DNA of 30,150 nt, taken from NCBI GenBank assembly GCA_023416655.1, contig JAEZHK010000135.1, positions 1 through 30,150 on the forward strand. Direction: 5' to 3'. Under the pieces are notes generated by a model that had not been told where the DNA came from, made no database searches, and worked only from the letters and a program-made list of their open reading frames with translations. This DNA comes from Bacillota bacterium. GTDB taxonomy: Bacteria > Bacillota > Clostridia > Christensenellales > Aristaeellaceae. The first letter of the stretch is position 1; each line of letters opens with the position of its first letter. This document shows, piece by piece, positions 15,780-24,379 of this stretch. The position numbers were made by a program, and so were the translations under genes.

Positions 15780-16267
15780 CCCGATTTCTCAAGTGCTCTA
15801 TTTACGTATTTTGCCGCTATTCCCGTGACCAATCCGGTCGCGCCGGACAGTGCCATGTAGAGGGGCAATATCGCCAAAAGCGCCTCCGTCCGGACCATCC
15901 AGGCCGCCACCGCCAGCTGCCCCGTGATGTGCGCCAGCGCGCCCGCGATGGACACCCCCACAATCGAGGTCCCGCGCATGCGCTTCACCGCGTACATGAC
16001 CAGAAGGCTCAAAACGCCCCCGGAGAAGCTGTACAGCATCGCCAGCCCGTTCAGGTACACCAGCGCGGAAATGCCCACCTTGACGACCATCAGCGCCCAG
16101 GCGGCCTTGGGGCGCATGAGGTAGATAGCGTAGAGCAGCACGGTGTTCGCGAGACCCAGCTTCACGCCCGGAATAGTATTGACCGCGCCCAGCTGGCTTT
16201 CAATGTAGGATAAAACCAGCATCACCGCCGACAGGAGCGCCATGCGCGTCAGAGTCTTTGTGCTCAT
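15767..16267 (-). CDS. Gx transporter / heptaprenyl diphosphate synthase component I family membrane protein
   Basis: A 166-residue protein with four to five hydrophobic helices of the Hpre_diP_synt_I (PF07456) family. The N-terminal VMLVLSYIESQL and NTIPGVKLGLANTVLLYAIYLM segments are characteristic. The database name 'heptaprenyl diphosphate synthase component I' is historical. Members have a fold like small-molecule (S-component or GxGx) transporters and often lie beside NusG-domain-II, ApbE or polyprenyl-synthase genes in flavin-based electron-transfer loci. The ATG overlaps the NusG-like gene by four bases (ATGA), and the stop lies inside the start of apbE. Its cargo is unknown; a quinone precursor or flavin is a guess. 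Confidence 0.85.
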   Translation of the reverse strand: MSTKTLTRMALLSAVMLVLSYIESQLGAVNTIPGVKLGLANTVLLYAIYLMRPKAAWALMVVKVGISALVYLNGLAMLYSFSGGVLSLLVMYAVKRMRGTSIVGVSIAGALAHITGQLAVAAWMVRTEALLAILPLYMALSGATGLVTGIAAKYVNRALEKSGWSQ

Positions 16268-16659
16268 GAGCCTTCGACCAGCTCGATCGACACGGAATTA
16301 GGCAGGCACACGATCCAATCGCCCATCGCGCGGTGCTTGCGGCTTTCGTCCGTCACCACGCCCTCGTGCACGCAGTCCTGATTGATGCAGGTGGAATACG
16401 CCATCTGAACGCCGCCGCCCTTGATCTCGATCACGTTGACCCTGCCGTCGCCCTGGTCGATGCGGATGGTCTTGTCCTCGTTCAGCGGCACATGCTGGTA
16501 GGGTTCGCCGCCGGTCCCAAGGTAGACGTTCACATAGGAGGCGCTGGCTGTCTTGGTTTTTGCGAAGGAAAAATATAGAATCAGCGCCGCGGCAATCACC
16601 GCCAGCGCGATCAAAATGTCCCTTCCCGTCATCAACCGGCCGAACTTTACATCCTTCAT
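16264..16659 (-). CDS. NusG domain II-containing membrane-anchored protein
   Basis: A 131-residue protein with one transmembrane helix (ILIALAVIAAALILYFSFA, about 15-33) and an outside NusG-II domain. The hallmark is YSTCINQDCVHEG with C91 and C96, followed by WIVCLPN with C118; these cysteines are conserved in the family and may form a disulfide or metal site. It is the first gene of the leftward rnf-type operon and overlaps the next gene by ATGA. With ATG 16659, the promoter at 16669-16697 leaves a leader of only about three bases, so translation may be leaderless. The alternative ATG 16632 would remove part of the basic N-terminus and has no clear ribosome site. Function is unknown; a role in extracytosolic electron transfer is inferred from neighbours. 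Confidence 0.85.
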   Translation of the reverse strand: MKDVKFGRLMTGRDILIALAVIAAALILYFSFAKTKTASASYVNVYLGTGGEPYQHVPLNEDKTIRIDQGDGRVNVIEIKGGGVQMAYSTCINQDCVHEGVVTDESRKHRAMGDWIVCLPNSVSIELVEGS

Positions 16660-16668
16660 ATCGGTACA

Positions 16669-16697
16669 ATTTTATCAGACTGCGCACCATAATGCAA
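16669..16697 (-). promoter_or_regulatory. Promoter of the NusG-II/Gx/apbE/rnf operon
   Basis: On the minus strand TTGCAT (16692-16697), a 17-base spacer and TAAAAT (16669-16674). The predicted start of transcription (near 16662) is only about three bases before ATG 16659. Confidence 0.8.
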
Positions 16698-16699
16698 GT

Positions 16700-16725
16700 G
16701 CGCGCGGCCCTTGAGGGCCGCGCGC
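16700..16725 (-). terminator. Strong hairpin downstream of degV, end of the fab operon
   Basis: An 11-bp perfect GC stem (16700-16710 with 16715-16725) and a 4-base loop lie just after the degV stop. On the minus strand it is followed by ACTTGCATTATGG with no T-run, so it may end the fab message inefficiently or only protect its 3' end; some read-through into the rnf-type operon is possible. It lies just upstream of that operon's -35 box. Confidence 0.55.
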
Positions 16726-16741
16726 CGACTGGTTTTGCAGG

Positions 16742-17617
16742 TCAGTTGTCAGAATTAACGTCTTTCGTGTCGAGTAGCGCGGCGCAGGGATCGCTGCTGC
16801 GGTCGATCCAGCTGACGCCGAGGCAGCCGCGGCCCAGGTGAATGCCCAGCACCGGGCCGATGCGCCGGATTGTCGCGCGGTGGCCCTTCGCCTCGACCTT
16901 CGCCTTGAGTTGCACCATCTGCTCGTCGGCCATGAAGCCCTCGACCAGACAGTCGCAGGGTTCCTTGGGCAGGCTGTCCACCAGCGTCTTCATTTGCTCA
17001 TTGCGGCCGCGGACCACGCCGGTGGAGATGATGGAGCCCTCGACGCATCGAAGCACCGGGCGGATGTTGAGGATGGTCGAGATTGAGAGCCGCACGACGC
17101 CCAGGCGGCCGCTGCGCCTTAGCGGCGCGATGTCGTCCACGGTGAAGGCGATCCGGACGCAATTTCGAAGAGCGGTCAGCGCCGCCGCCGCCTCGGAAAG
17201 CGACATGCCGCCGTCCAGAAGCCTTCTGGCCTCCCGCACCATCTGGTAGAGGCCACCGCTCGTGGTCAGGGAATCCACCACCATGATGCGGTCCGGCGCG
17301 AGGTCCCGCGCGGCCATGCTGGCGTTGCCGAAGGTGCCGGAGAGGCGCGACGAGATGGTCAGGCACAGGATGTCCGCGCCCGACTCGATCAGCTCAAGGA
17401 ACTCGCCCATGAACGAAGCGTAGCTGGCCTGCGAAGTGCGCAGCTTTTCCATGTTGGCGTCGACGAGCTGCTCGTAGTCGCCGTTTTCGTCCATGTAGCT
17501 TTCCCAATATGTCTGCTGCCCCGACAGGTTGTAGGTCATCGGCACCACGGTGACGCCCAGCGCCTCCGCTTCCCCGCGGCACAGGTGGGCCGAACTGTCG
17601 GTCACGATCGCGATCAT
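16742..17617 (-). CDS. DegV family fatty-acid-binding protein (FakB-like)
   Basis: A 291-residue DegV/EDD-fold protein. It has the opening MIAIVTDSSAHL, the ligand-site motif CLTISSRLSGTFGNASMA, and VDSLTTSGGLYQMV. The FTVDDIAPLRRSGRLG segment resembles the family's L.yL.kgGRI motif. DegV proteins bind one fatty acid; several (FakB) present it to the kinase FakA to make acyl-phosphate. The start overlaps the accA stop by four bases (ATGA), so it is the last gene of the fatty-acid synthesis operon. This context supports a fatty-acid role more directly than sequence alone. No FakA-like kinase is in the window. Confidence 0.9.
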   Translation of the reverse strand: MIAIVTDSSAHLCRGEAEALGVTVVPMTYNLSGQQTYWESYMDENGDYEQLVDANMEKLRTSQASYASFMGEFLELIESGADILCLTISSRLSGTFGNASMAARDLAPDRIMVVDSLTTSGGLYQMVREARRLLDGGMSLSEAAAALTALRNCVRIAFTVDDIAPLRRSGRLGVVRLSISTILNIRPVLRCVEGSIISTGVVRGRNEQMKTLVDSLPKEPCDCLVEGFMADEQMVQLKAKVEAKGHRATIRRIGPVLGIHLGRGCLGVSWIDRSSDPCAALLDTKDVNSDN

Positions 17618-18389
17618 AGCGCCTGTCCTCCGATGATTCTGAATTTCCGGTACCGCTGGTCGGCCAGCGCCCCAGCGTCCATCTCCGCGTACTTTTGAAC
17701 CGCGTCCTTCAGCGCCCGCCCCAGCCGTTCGTTCAGCGACGCGCTGTCGCCCTCCTCAAACACCCGCTCCACCACGCCCAATCTCATGAGGTCCTGGGCG
17801 GTCAGCTTCAGGCACTCGCAGGCTTCCTTGACGCGCTTGGCGTCCTTCCAGATGATGGACGCCGCGCCCTCCGGCGAGATCACCGAATAGACGGCGTTCT
17901 CCAGCATCCACACCTCGTTGGCCGCGGCCAGCGCCAGCGCGCCGCCGGAGCCGCCCTCGCCGACGATCACCGAGATCACCGGCACCTTGAGGCCCATCAG
18001 CGTCTGAATGCTCTCCGCGATCGCGGCGCCTTGCCCGCGCTCCTCCGCGCCGAGGCCGGGATACGCGCCGGACGTGTCCACGAAGCAGATCACGGGCCTT
18101 TTGAATTTTTCCGCCATAAGGAAATGGCGGATGGCCTTGTGGTAGCCCTCCGGGTGCGCCATGCCAAAGTTGCGCTTGACGCGTTCCTGGGTGTCGCGCC
18201 CCTTTTCGATGCCGATCACCGTCACCGGGCGGTCCCCAAGGCGCGCGATGCCCGCCACGATGGCCCGGTCGTCCGCGAAGCGGCGGTCACCATGCAGCTC
18301 CACGAAGTCGGTGAACAGCGCCTGAATGTAGTCCATCGAAGTCCTGCGGCCCTTTGCCCGGGCCGCCTGCACGCGGCTGTACGCGTCCA

Positions 18390-18390
<1 letters not shown>
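17614..18390 (-). CDS. accA: Acetyl-CoA carboxylase carboxyltransferase subunit alpha
   Basis: With AccD this subunit transfers the carboxyl group from biotin to acetyl-CoA, giving malonyl-CoA. The 258-residue protein has a short N-terminus (RVQAARAKGRRTSMDYIQALFTDFVELHGDRRFADD) and crotonase-fold motifs GIEKGRDTQERVKRNFGMAHPEGYHKAIR and FVDTSGAYPGLGAEERGQGAAIAESI. The EGGSGGALALAAANEVWMLENAVYSVISPEGAASI core is also present. The length is typical of Gram-positive AccA, shorter than in E. coli. ATG shares one base with the accD stop (TGATG), and degV overlaps its end. Confidence 0.96.
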
Positions 18391-19226
<836 letters not shown>

Positions 19227-20558
19227 TTATCGCGCCTCCAGGAATGATGTGGTGTAGCTTCCGTCGGCGAAGGCCTCTTCGCAGATCAGGTCCTGCTGCA
19301 GCTCGCCGGTGTGGTCGATGCCCTCGATGACCATCTCGCTCAGCGCGGCGCGCATTTTGCGGATCGCCTCGGCGCGGGTCGCGGCGTAGACGATCAGCTT
19401 GCCGACCATGGAATCGTAGAAGGGCGGCATCTGGTAGCCCTGGTAGAGCGCGGTATCAAAGCGCACCCAGGGGCCGCCGGGGATGTGCAGAAGCTCGATT
19501 TTGCCGCAGCTGGGGCGGAAGTTCTCCGCCGGGTTCTCGGCGTTGATGCGGCATTCGATGGCGTGGCCGCGGATGCGTACATCGCTCTGGGAGAACGGCA
19601 GCGGCACGCCCGACGCCACGCGGATCTGCCATTTGACGAGGTCGATGCCGGAGACCATCTCGGTCACCGGGTGCTCTACCTGGAGCCGGGTGTTCATCTC
19701 CATGAAGTAGAACGCGCCGGTGCGGGTCAAGAGGAATTCAATGGTGCCCACGCCCTCGTAGTCCACGGCCTGCGCAGCCTTGGTCGCGGCGCGGGTCAGT
19801 TCCTCGCGGAGACCCGGTGAAACGGAAGGCGCGGGGCTTTCCTCGATCAGCTTCTGGTGCTTGCGCTGGACGGAGCAGTCCCGCTCGCCCAGGCACACGA
19901 CGTTTCCGTCCTGATCGCCCAGCACCTGCACCTCGATGTGCTTGACGTCGGTCAGGTACTTTTCAAGGTACACGCCGTCGTCGCCGAAGGCGGTGCGGGC
20001 CTCGGCCTGCGCCGACATAAACGCGCGCTCAACGTCCTCGATTTTCTCCACCAGCCGGATACCGCGGCCGCCGCCGCCCGCTCGCGCCTTGATGAGCACC
20101 GGAAGCCCGGCCTTTTCGGCTTCGACGCGGGCCTGCTGCGCGCTATCCAGCAGGTCGCATCCCGGCACCACCGGGACACCCGCCTTTCGCATCGTGCGGC
20201 GCGCCTCATCCTTGTCGCCCATCCTGCGGATGGTGTCGGCGGAGGGGCCGATGAACTTGATGTGCTGCGCCGCGCAGCGGCGCGCGAATTCCGCGTTTTC
20301 GGAGAGAAGGCCGTAGCCGGGGTGGATCGCCTTCGCGCCGGTCACCAGCGCGGCGGACAGAATTCTGTCCATGTTCAAATAGCTCTCCCGGGCCTGCGGC
20401 GGGCCGATGCACACGCTCTCGTCGGCCAGCGACACGTGCAGCGCGTCGCGGTCGGCTTCGGAGAAGATTGCAACCGTCTGGATGCCCATCTCCTTGCACG
20501 CACGGATCACGCGCACCGCAATTTCGCCCCGGTTCGCGATCAGAATTTTGGGAAACAC
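19227..20558 (-). CDS. accC: Biotin carboxylase subunit of acetyl-CoA carboxylase
   Basis: The enzyme carboxylates biotin on AccB using ATP and bicarbonate. The 443-residue protein starts MFPKILIANRGEIAVRVIRACKE and contains AIHPGYGLLSENAEFA, the ATP-grasp glycine loop ARAGGGGRGIRLV, RDCSVQRKHQKLIEESPAP and FYFMEMNTRLQVEHPVTEMV (metal and catalytic region). The start codon is GTG (20556-20558), with AGGAGG seven bases upstream; the nearby ATG is out of frame. It follows fabZ after a 56-base gap, one of the larger gaps in the operon. Confidence 0.96.
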   Translation of the reverse strand: MFPKILIANRGEIAVRVIRACKEMGIQTVAIFSEADRDALHVSLADESVCIGPPQARESYLNMDRILSAALVTGAKAIHPGYGLLSENAEFARRCAAQHIKFIGPSADTIRRMGDKDEARRTMRKAGVPVVPGCDLLDSAQQARVEAEKAGLPVLIKARAGGGGRGIRLVEKIEDVERAFMSAQAEARTAFGDDGVYLEKYLTDVKHIEVQVLGDQDGNVVCLGERDCSVQRKHQKLIEESPAPSVSPGLREELTRAATKAAQAVDYEGVGTIEFLLTRTGAFYFMEMNTRLQVEHPVTEMVSGIDLVKWQIRVASGVPLPFSQSDVRIRGHAIECRINAENPAENFRPSCGKIELLHIPGGPWVRFDTALYQGYQMPPFYDSMVGKLIVYAATRAEAIRKMRAALSEMVIEGIDHTGELQQDLICEEAFADGSYTTSFLEAR

Positions 20559-20614
20559 ACTTCATCCTCCTGAGAGGCCATTTTCCGGTTTGAGGTATGA
20601 TGCGGGCGGGTTTC

Positions 20615-21025
20615 TTATGCCACAATGAATGTGAATTCGCCGGAGGCGCAAACTTCGCCGTTCACCCGCGCCTCACCCAAAACCACGTAGACGTTCAGCT
20701 TGCTCCGAAGTAGGGCCGATCGGGTCTCGACCAGGTCGCCCGGCCGCACCGCGCGGCGAAAGCGGGTCTTGTCGATACCCGCGTACATGGGCGTACCGGA
20801 CCCGATGGCGTCCCGGAACAGCACGCAGGACGACTGCGCGATCAGCTCGCACAGCACCACGCCCGGTACCACCGGATTGCCAGGGAAATGCCCGTCCAGG
20901 AACCATTCGTCGCCGCGCACATGGTACTTGCCGCGGGCCGCGCCGTCCTCGTCCAGAACGACCTCGTCCATCAGCAGCATCCGGCCGCGGTGGGGCAAAA
21001 TGTTCTCGATTTCCTGTCTGTTCAT
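20615..21025 (-). CDS. fabZ: 3-hydroxyacyl-ACP dehydratase FabZ
   Basis: FabZ removes water from 3-hydroxyacyl-ACP in each elongation cycle. The 136-residue hot-dog-fold protein has the opening EIENILPHRGRMLLMDEVV and the catalytic segment LDGHFPGNPVVPGVVLCE with His46 and Glu60. It lacks the extra features of the FabA isomerase, consistent with a FabK/FabT-type pathway. ATG 21025 is seven bases past the accB stop, whose TGA is part of a GAGG-like ribosome site. Confidence 0.94.
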   Translation of the reverse strand: MNRQEIENILPHRGRMLLMDEVVLDEDGAARGKYHVRGDEWFLDGHFPGNPVVPGVVLCELIAQSSCVLFRDAIGSGTPMYAGIDKTRFRRAVRPGDLVETRSALLRSKLNVYVVLGEARVNGEVCASGEFTFIVA

Positions 21026-21032
21026 AAGCGCC

Positions 21033-21485
21033 TCAGTACAGCTTGAACAGCGTCTGGCCGAACTCGACCACCGCGCCGTTCGTAATGCAGATGTCGACGA
21101 TCTCGCCGTCGTGGGTGGCGGTGATCTCGTTCATCAGCTTCATCGCCTCGACGATGCAGAGCACGTCGCCCTTCTTCACCTTGTCGCCAACCTTGACAAA
21201 GGCCTCGGCATCGGGCGCGGGAGAGGCGTAGAACACGCCCACCAGCGGCGACTTGACCTCGATGATGTCGTTGAAATCGACGCCGACGTCCTGGGCCTTC
21301 TCCACCGGTTCCGGCTGCGGCTGCGGGACGGCGATCTGCGCGGGCGCGGGCGCGACCGGCATCATCACCACGCCGGGCGCGGCGCACTCCAGCTTCACGT
21401 GGTATTCACCCTCGGTGACTTCGATGGCGCTCAGGCCGTTCTGCCTTAAAATCTGCGCCAGTTCCCGAATCTGCCTGACGTTCAT
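21033..21485 (-). CDS. accB: Biotin carboxyl carrier protein AccB
   Basis: This carries the biotin that shuttles the carboxyl group between AccC and AccD/AccA. The 150-residue protein has an N-terminal helical region (VRQIRELAQILRQNGLSAIEVTEGEY), a Pro/Ala/Gln-rich linker (about 37-66) and a C-terminal biotinyl domain with the EAMKLMNEI motif (biotinylated Lys116). ATG 21485 is used because AGGAGGTG precedes it by four bases; a longer open frame extends upstream into fabF but has no family similarity. It overlaps the fabF stop by ATGA. Confidence 0.95.
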   Translation of the reverse strand: MNVRQIRELAQILRQNGLSAIEVTEGEYHVKLECAAPGVVMMPVAPAPAQIAVPQPQPEPVEKAQDVGVDFNDIIEVKSPLVGVFYASPAPDAEAFVKVGDKVKKGDVLCIVEAMKLMNEITATHDGEIVDICITNGAVVEFGQTLFKLY

Positions 21486-22714
21486 GCGCACCTCCTGATG
21501 GCGAGGACACCGTTGTGGCCGCCAAAGCCCAGGGATATCGACAGCGCCGTCCCGATTTCTACGCTGCGCGCCGCGTTTGGCACGTAATCGAGGTCGCACT
21601 CGGGATCGGGCATTTCCAGATGGATGGTGGGCGGGACGATTCCGGCGTTCAGCGCCAGCACGGAGGCGATCAGTTCCGCCGCGCCCGCCGCGCCCAGCAT
21701 GTGCCCGGTCATGGACTTGGTGGAGGAGATCAGCGCATTCCGCGCGGCTTCCTCGCCCAGCGCTTTTTTGATGGCCAGCGTCTCCAGCTTATCGTTGAGC
21801 GGCGTGCCGGTGCCGTGGGCGTTGATGTACAGTTGCCCGGCGATGCCGCCAGCCTCCCGGACCGCCTGCTCGATGGCGCGCGCGCCGCCGACGGCCTCCG
21901 GATGCGGCGCGGTGATGTGGTAAGCGTCGCAGGTGTTGCCGTAGCCGACGATCTCGCAAAGGATTTTCGCGCCGCGGGCTTTCGCGCCCTCATAGGTCTC
22001 CAGCACCACGACGCCAGCGCCCTCGCCCATTACGAAGCCGGTCCGGCGGCTGTCAAAGGGCAGCGACGCGCGCTCCGGGTCGTCGGTCTCGGCCAGCGCC
22101 TTGCAGCTGATGAAGCCCGCGACGCCCAGCGGTTCGATGGTGGCTTCGGCGCCGCCCGCGAGGATGGCGTCGGCGTATCCATGCTTGATCGCGCGGTAGG
22201 CCTCGCCGATGGCGTTGGTGGAGGTGGCGCAGGCGGTGACCACCGGAAGCGACGGCCCCTGCGCATTAAAGCGGATGGCGATGTTGCCGGCGGCAATGTT
22301 CCCGATCATCATCGGGATATAGAGGGGCGAAACGCGCCCCGGCCCGCGGGTGATAAGCTTTTCGGTCTCGGCGACAAAGGTGTGCATGCCGCCGATGCCG
22401 CTGCCCACGTAGACGCCCAGGCGTTCCGGGGCTACCTGCCCCACGATGCCGCTTTCGGCCACGGCCTCATGGGCCGCCGCCATCGCGTACTGCGTGAAGA
22501 GGTCCATCCGCCGGGCCTCGCCCTTGTCGATGCCAGAGGATTCGGGCGCGAAGCCCTTGACCTCGGCGGCTACCTTTGTTTTGAATTCGGTCGCGTCAAA
22601 GCGCGTGATGAGCCCAATGCCGCTCTTCCCGGCAAACAGGCTCTCCCCGAACGATCGAATATCGTTTCCGACGGGCGATATGACGCCCATGCCGGTGATG
22701 ACCACACGGTTCAT
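21482..22714 (-). CDS. fabF: 3-oxoacyl-ACP synthase II FabF
   Basis: This condensing enzyme elongates acyl-ACP with malonyl-ACP. The 410-residue protein has the KAS II catalytic triad: C162 in VTACATST, H300 in INAHGTGTPLND and H338 in KSMTGHMLGAAG. It starts MNRVVITGMGVISPVGND. ATG 22714 is chosen for the conserved N-terminus and a GGGGGAAGG site upstream; the in-frame extension to 22789 has no family similarity. fabG ends 16 bases before, and accB overlaps the end. Confidence 0.96.
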   Translation of the reverse strand: MNRVVITGMGVISPVGNDIRSFGESLFAGKSGIGLITRFDATEFKTKVAAEVKGFAPESSGIDKGEARRMDLFTQYAMAAAHEAVAESGIVGQVAPERLGVYVGSGIGGMHTFVAETEKLITRGPGRVSPLYIPMMIGNIAAGNIAIRFNAQGPSLPVVTACATSTNAIGEAYRAIKHGYADAILAGGAEATIEPLGVAGFISCKALAETDDPERASLPFDSRRTGFVMGEGAGVVVLETYEGAKARGAKILCEIVGYGNTCDAYHITAPHPEAVGGARAIEQAVREAGGIAGQLYINAHGTGTPLNDKLETLAIKKALGEEAARNALISSTKSMTGHMLGAAGAAELIASVLALNAGIVPPTIHLEMPDPECDLDYVPNAARSVEIGTALSISLGFGGHNGVLAIRRCA

Positions 22715-22730
22715 GTGCCTTCCCCCTACC

Positions 22731-23468
22731 CTAGATATACAGTCCGCCGTCGACCTGAAGAACCTGCCCGGTGATGTATCCGGACGCATCGCCCGCCAGG
22801 AACGCCACAGCCTCCGCGATCTCCTCCGCCTCGCCGATCCGGTTCAGCGGCACGGCCTTCAGCGCCTGCGTGAGCACTTCTTCCTTCATCGCGCCGGTCA
22901 TTTCGGTCTTGACAAACCCGGGCGCCACCGCGTTGACGGTGATGTTGCGGGCGGCCAATTCCCGGGCCAGCGTCTTGGTCAGGCCGATCATCCCCGCCTT
23001 GGCGGCGGAATAGTTGGCCTGGCCGGCGTTGCCCATCAGCCCCGCGACCGAAGCGATGTTGATGATGCGGCCCGCGCGCTTTCTGATGAAGTCCGGCATC
23101 ACGGCCTTCGACACGAGGAACGCGCCGGTCAGGTTGACGTCCACCACCCGGCGGAAGTCCTCCTCGCGCATCCGCATGGAAAGGCCGTCGCGGGTGATGC
23201 CCGCGTTATTGACAAGAATGTCGAAGGGACCCAGCGCGCCCCGGGCTTCCGCGACGGCTTTATTGACCGCCTCGCCGTCCGACACGTCGCACTGGTACGC
23301 CGCTGCGCGAACGCCCAAAGCCTGCACCTCGCGAAGCGTTTCTTCCGCAGCCTGCGCGTTGCCCGCGTAAAGAAGCGCGACGTTGACGCCCAGCGAGGCC
23401 AGCTTGACCGCCACCGCGCGGCCGATGCCGCGGGTGCCGCCGGTGATCAGCGCGATCCTGCCCTTCAT
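22731..23468 (-). CDS. fabG: 3-oxoacyl-ACP reductase FabG
   Basis: An NADPH-dependent short-chain reductase of the elongation cycle. The 245-residue protein has the cofactor motif TGGTRGIG (about 9-16), NNAG at about 87-90, and the catalytic S140, Y153 and K157 (ASVAGLMGNAGQANYSAAKAG). It ends with GQVLQVDGGLYI. ATG 23468 has GGGAGGTT upstream and overlaps the fabD stop by four bases (ATGA). Confidence 0.96.
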   Translation of the reverse strand: MKGRIALITGGTRGIGRAVAVKLASLGVNVALLYAGNAQAAEETLREVQALGVRAAAYQCDVSDGEAVNKAVAEARGALGPFDILVNNAGITRDGLSMRMREEDFRRVVDVNLTGAFLVSKAVMPDFIRKRAGRIINIASVAGLMGNAGQANYSAAKAGMIGLTKTLARELAARNITVNAVAPGFVKTEMTGAMKEEVLTQALKAVPLNRIGEAEEIAEAVAFLAGDASGYITGQVLQVDGGLYI

Positions 23469-24379
23469 TGGAACCTCCCCTTGAGCGCGGCGAGCCCGTC
23501 CAAGCCGCCCACGCTGACGGACTCCACGCCCGGGTCGATCTTCTGGATCAGCCCCGCCAGCGTGTTGCCCGGCCCGACCTCGACGAAGAGGTTCGCGCCC
23601 TCTGAAATCATGTGTTCGACCGTCTCCTGCCACCGAACCGGCGACGCGATCTGCGTTGAAAGCGTGTCGGCCTCCGAGCCTGCTTCGTAAGGCCGGGCGG
23701 TCAGGTTGGCGTAGAGCGGCATGGTTGGTGTGGAAAAAACCGCGTCGGCCAGCGCGGCGCGAAAGCCCGACGATGCTTCCCGCATGAAAGGCGAGTGGAA
23801 CGCGCCGGACACGTTCAGCCGGATCGCCCGGCCGCCGTCCGCCCGCGCCGCCGCCTGCAGCGCCTCCGCCGTCTCCTGCGCGCAGGCGACAACGGTCTGT
23901 CCCGGGCAGTTGAAGTTGACCGGGTAGGCTTCATGCAGGCCCTTGCACAGCGCCACCACCTTCTCGGCAGGGAGCTTGACCACCGCGAACATCGCGCCGG
24001 GGTTCTTCTCCGCCGAGGCCTGCATGAGCGCCGCGCGCTTCATCACCAGCCGGAACGCCTCCTCAAAGGGCAGAAGCCCCGAGAACGCGGCGGCGGCCAT
24101 CTCGCCCAGCGAAAAACCCGCCGAGAACGCGGGCTGCCCCGCGGCTTCCCTCGCAGCCAGCGCGCAAACGTAGTCCGCCAGGAACAGGCAGGGCTGGGCG
24201 TTGACGGTCTGGGTCAATTCTTCCGCCGGGCCTTCGAAGCACTGCTTCAGGGTGCCGGGGCGGATGGCCTCGGCGCGGTCAAACGCCTCCCGCGCCGGGG
24301 TGAAATTTTCATAGAGGTCCCGGCCCATGCCGGGCGCCTGCGCGCCCTGGCCGGCGAAGACGAAGGCTATCTTGTCCAT
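23465..24379 (-). CDS. fabD: Malonyl-CoA:ACP transacylase FabD
   Basis: FabD loads malonyl groups onto ACP. The 304-residue protein has the oxyanion motif FAGQGAQAPGMG, the nucleophile elbow GFSLGE with Ser90, and SGAFHSPFM with catalytic His195. Near the C-terminus is LFVEVGPGNTLAGLIQK. It overlaps the end of fabK by 13 bases and fabG by four, so it is probably translated by coupling. Confidence 0.96.
   Translation of the reverse strand: MDKIAFVFAGQGAQAPGMGRDLYENFTPAREAFDRAEAIRPGTLKQCFEGPAEELTQTVNAQPCLFLADYVCALAAREAAGQPAFSAGFSLGEMAAAAFSGLLPFEEAFRLVMKRAALMQASAEKNPGAMFAVVKLPAEKVVALCKGLHEAYPVNFNCPGQTVVACAQETAEALQAAARADGGRAIRLNVSGAFHSPFMREASSGFRAALADAVFSTPTMPLYANLTARPYEAGSEADTLSTQIASPVRWQETVEHMISEGANLFVEVGPGNTLAGLIQKIDPGVESVSVGGLDGLAALKGRFQ

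Noticed and set aside
16660..16741. FMN riboswitch before the rnf/apbE operon
   Set aside because: The promoter lies within ten bases of the first start codon, so there is no leader in which an FMN riboswitch could form.
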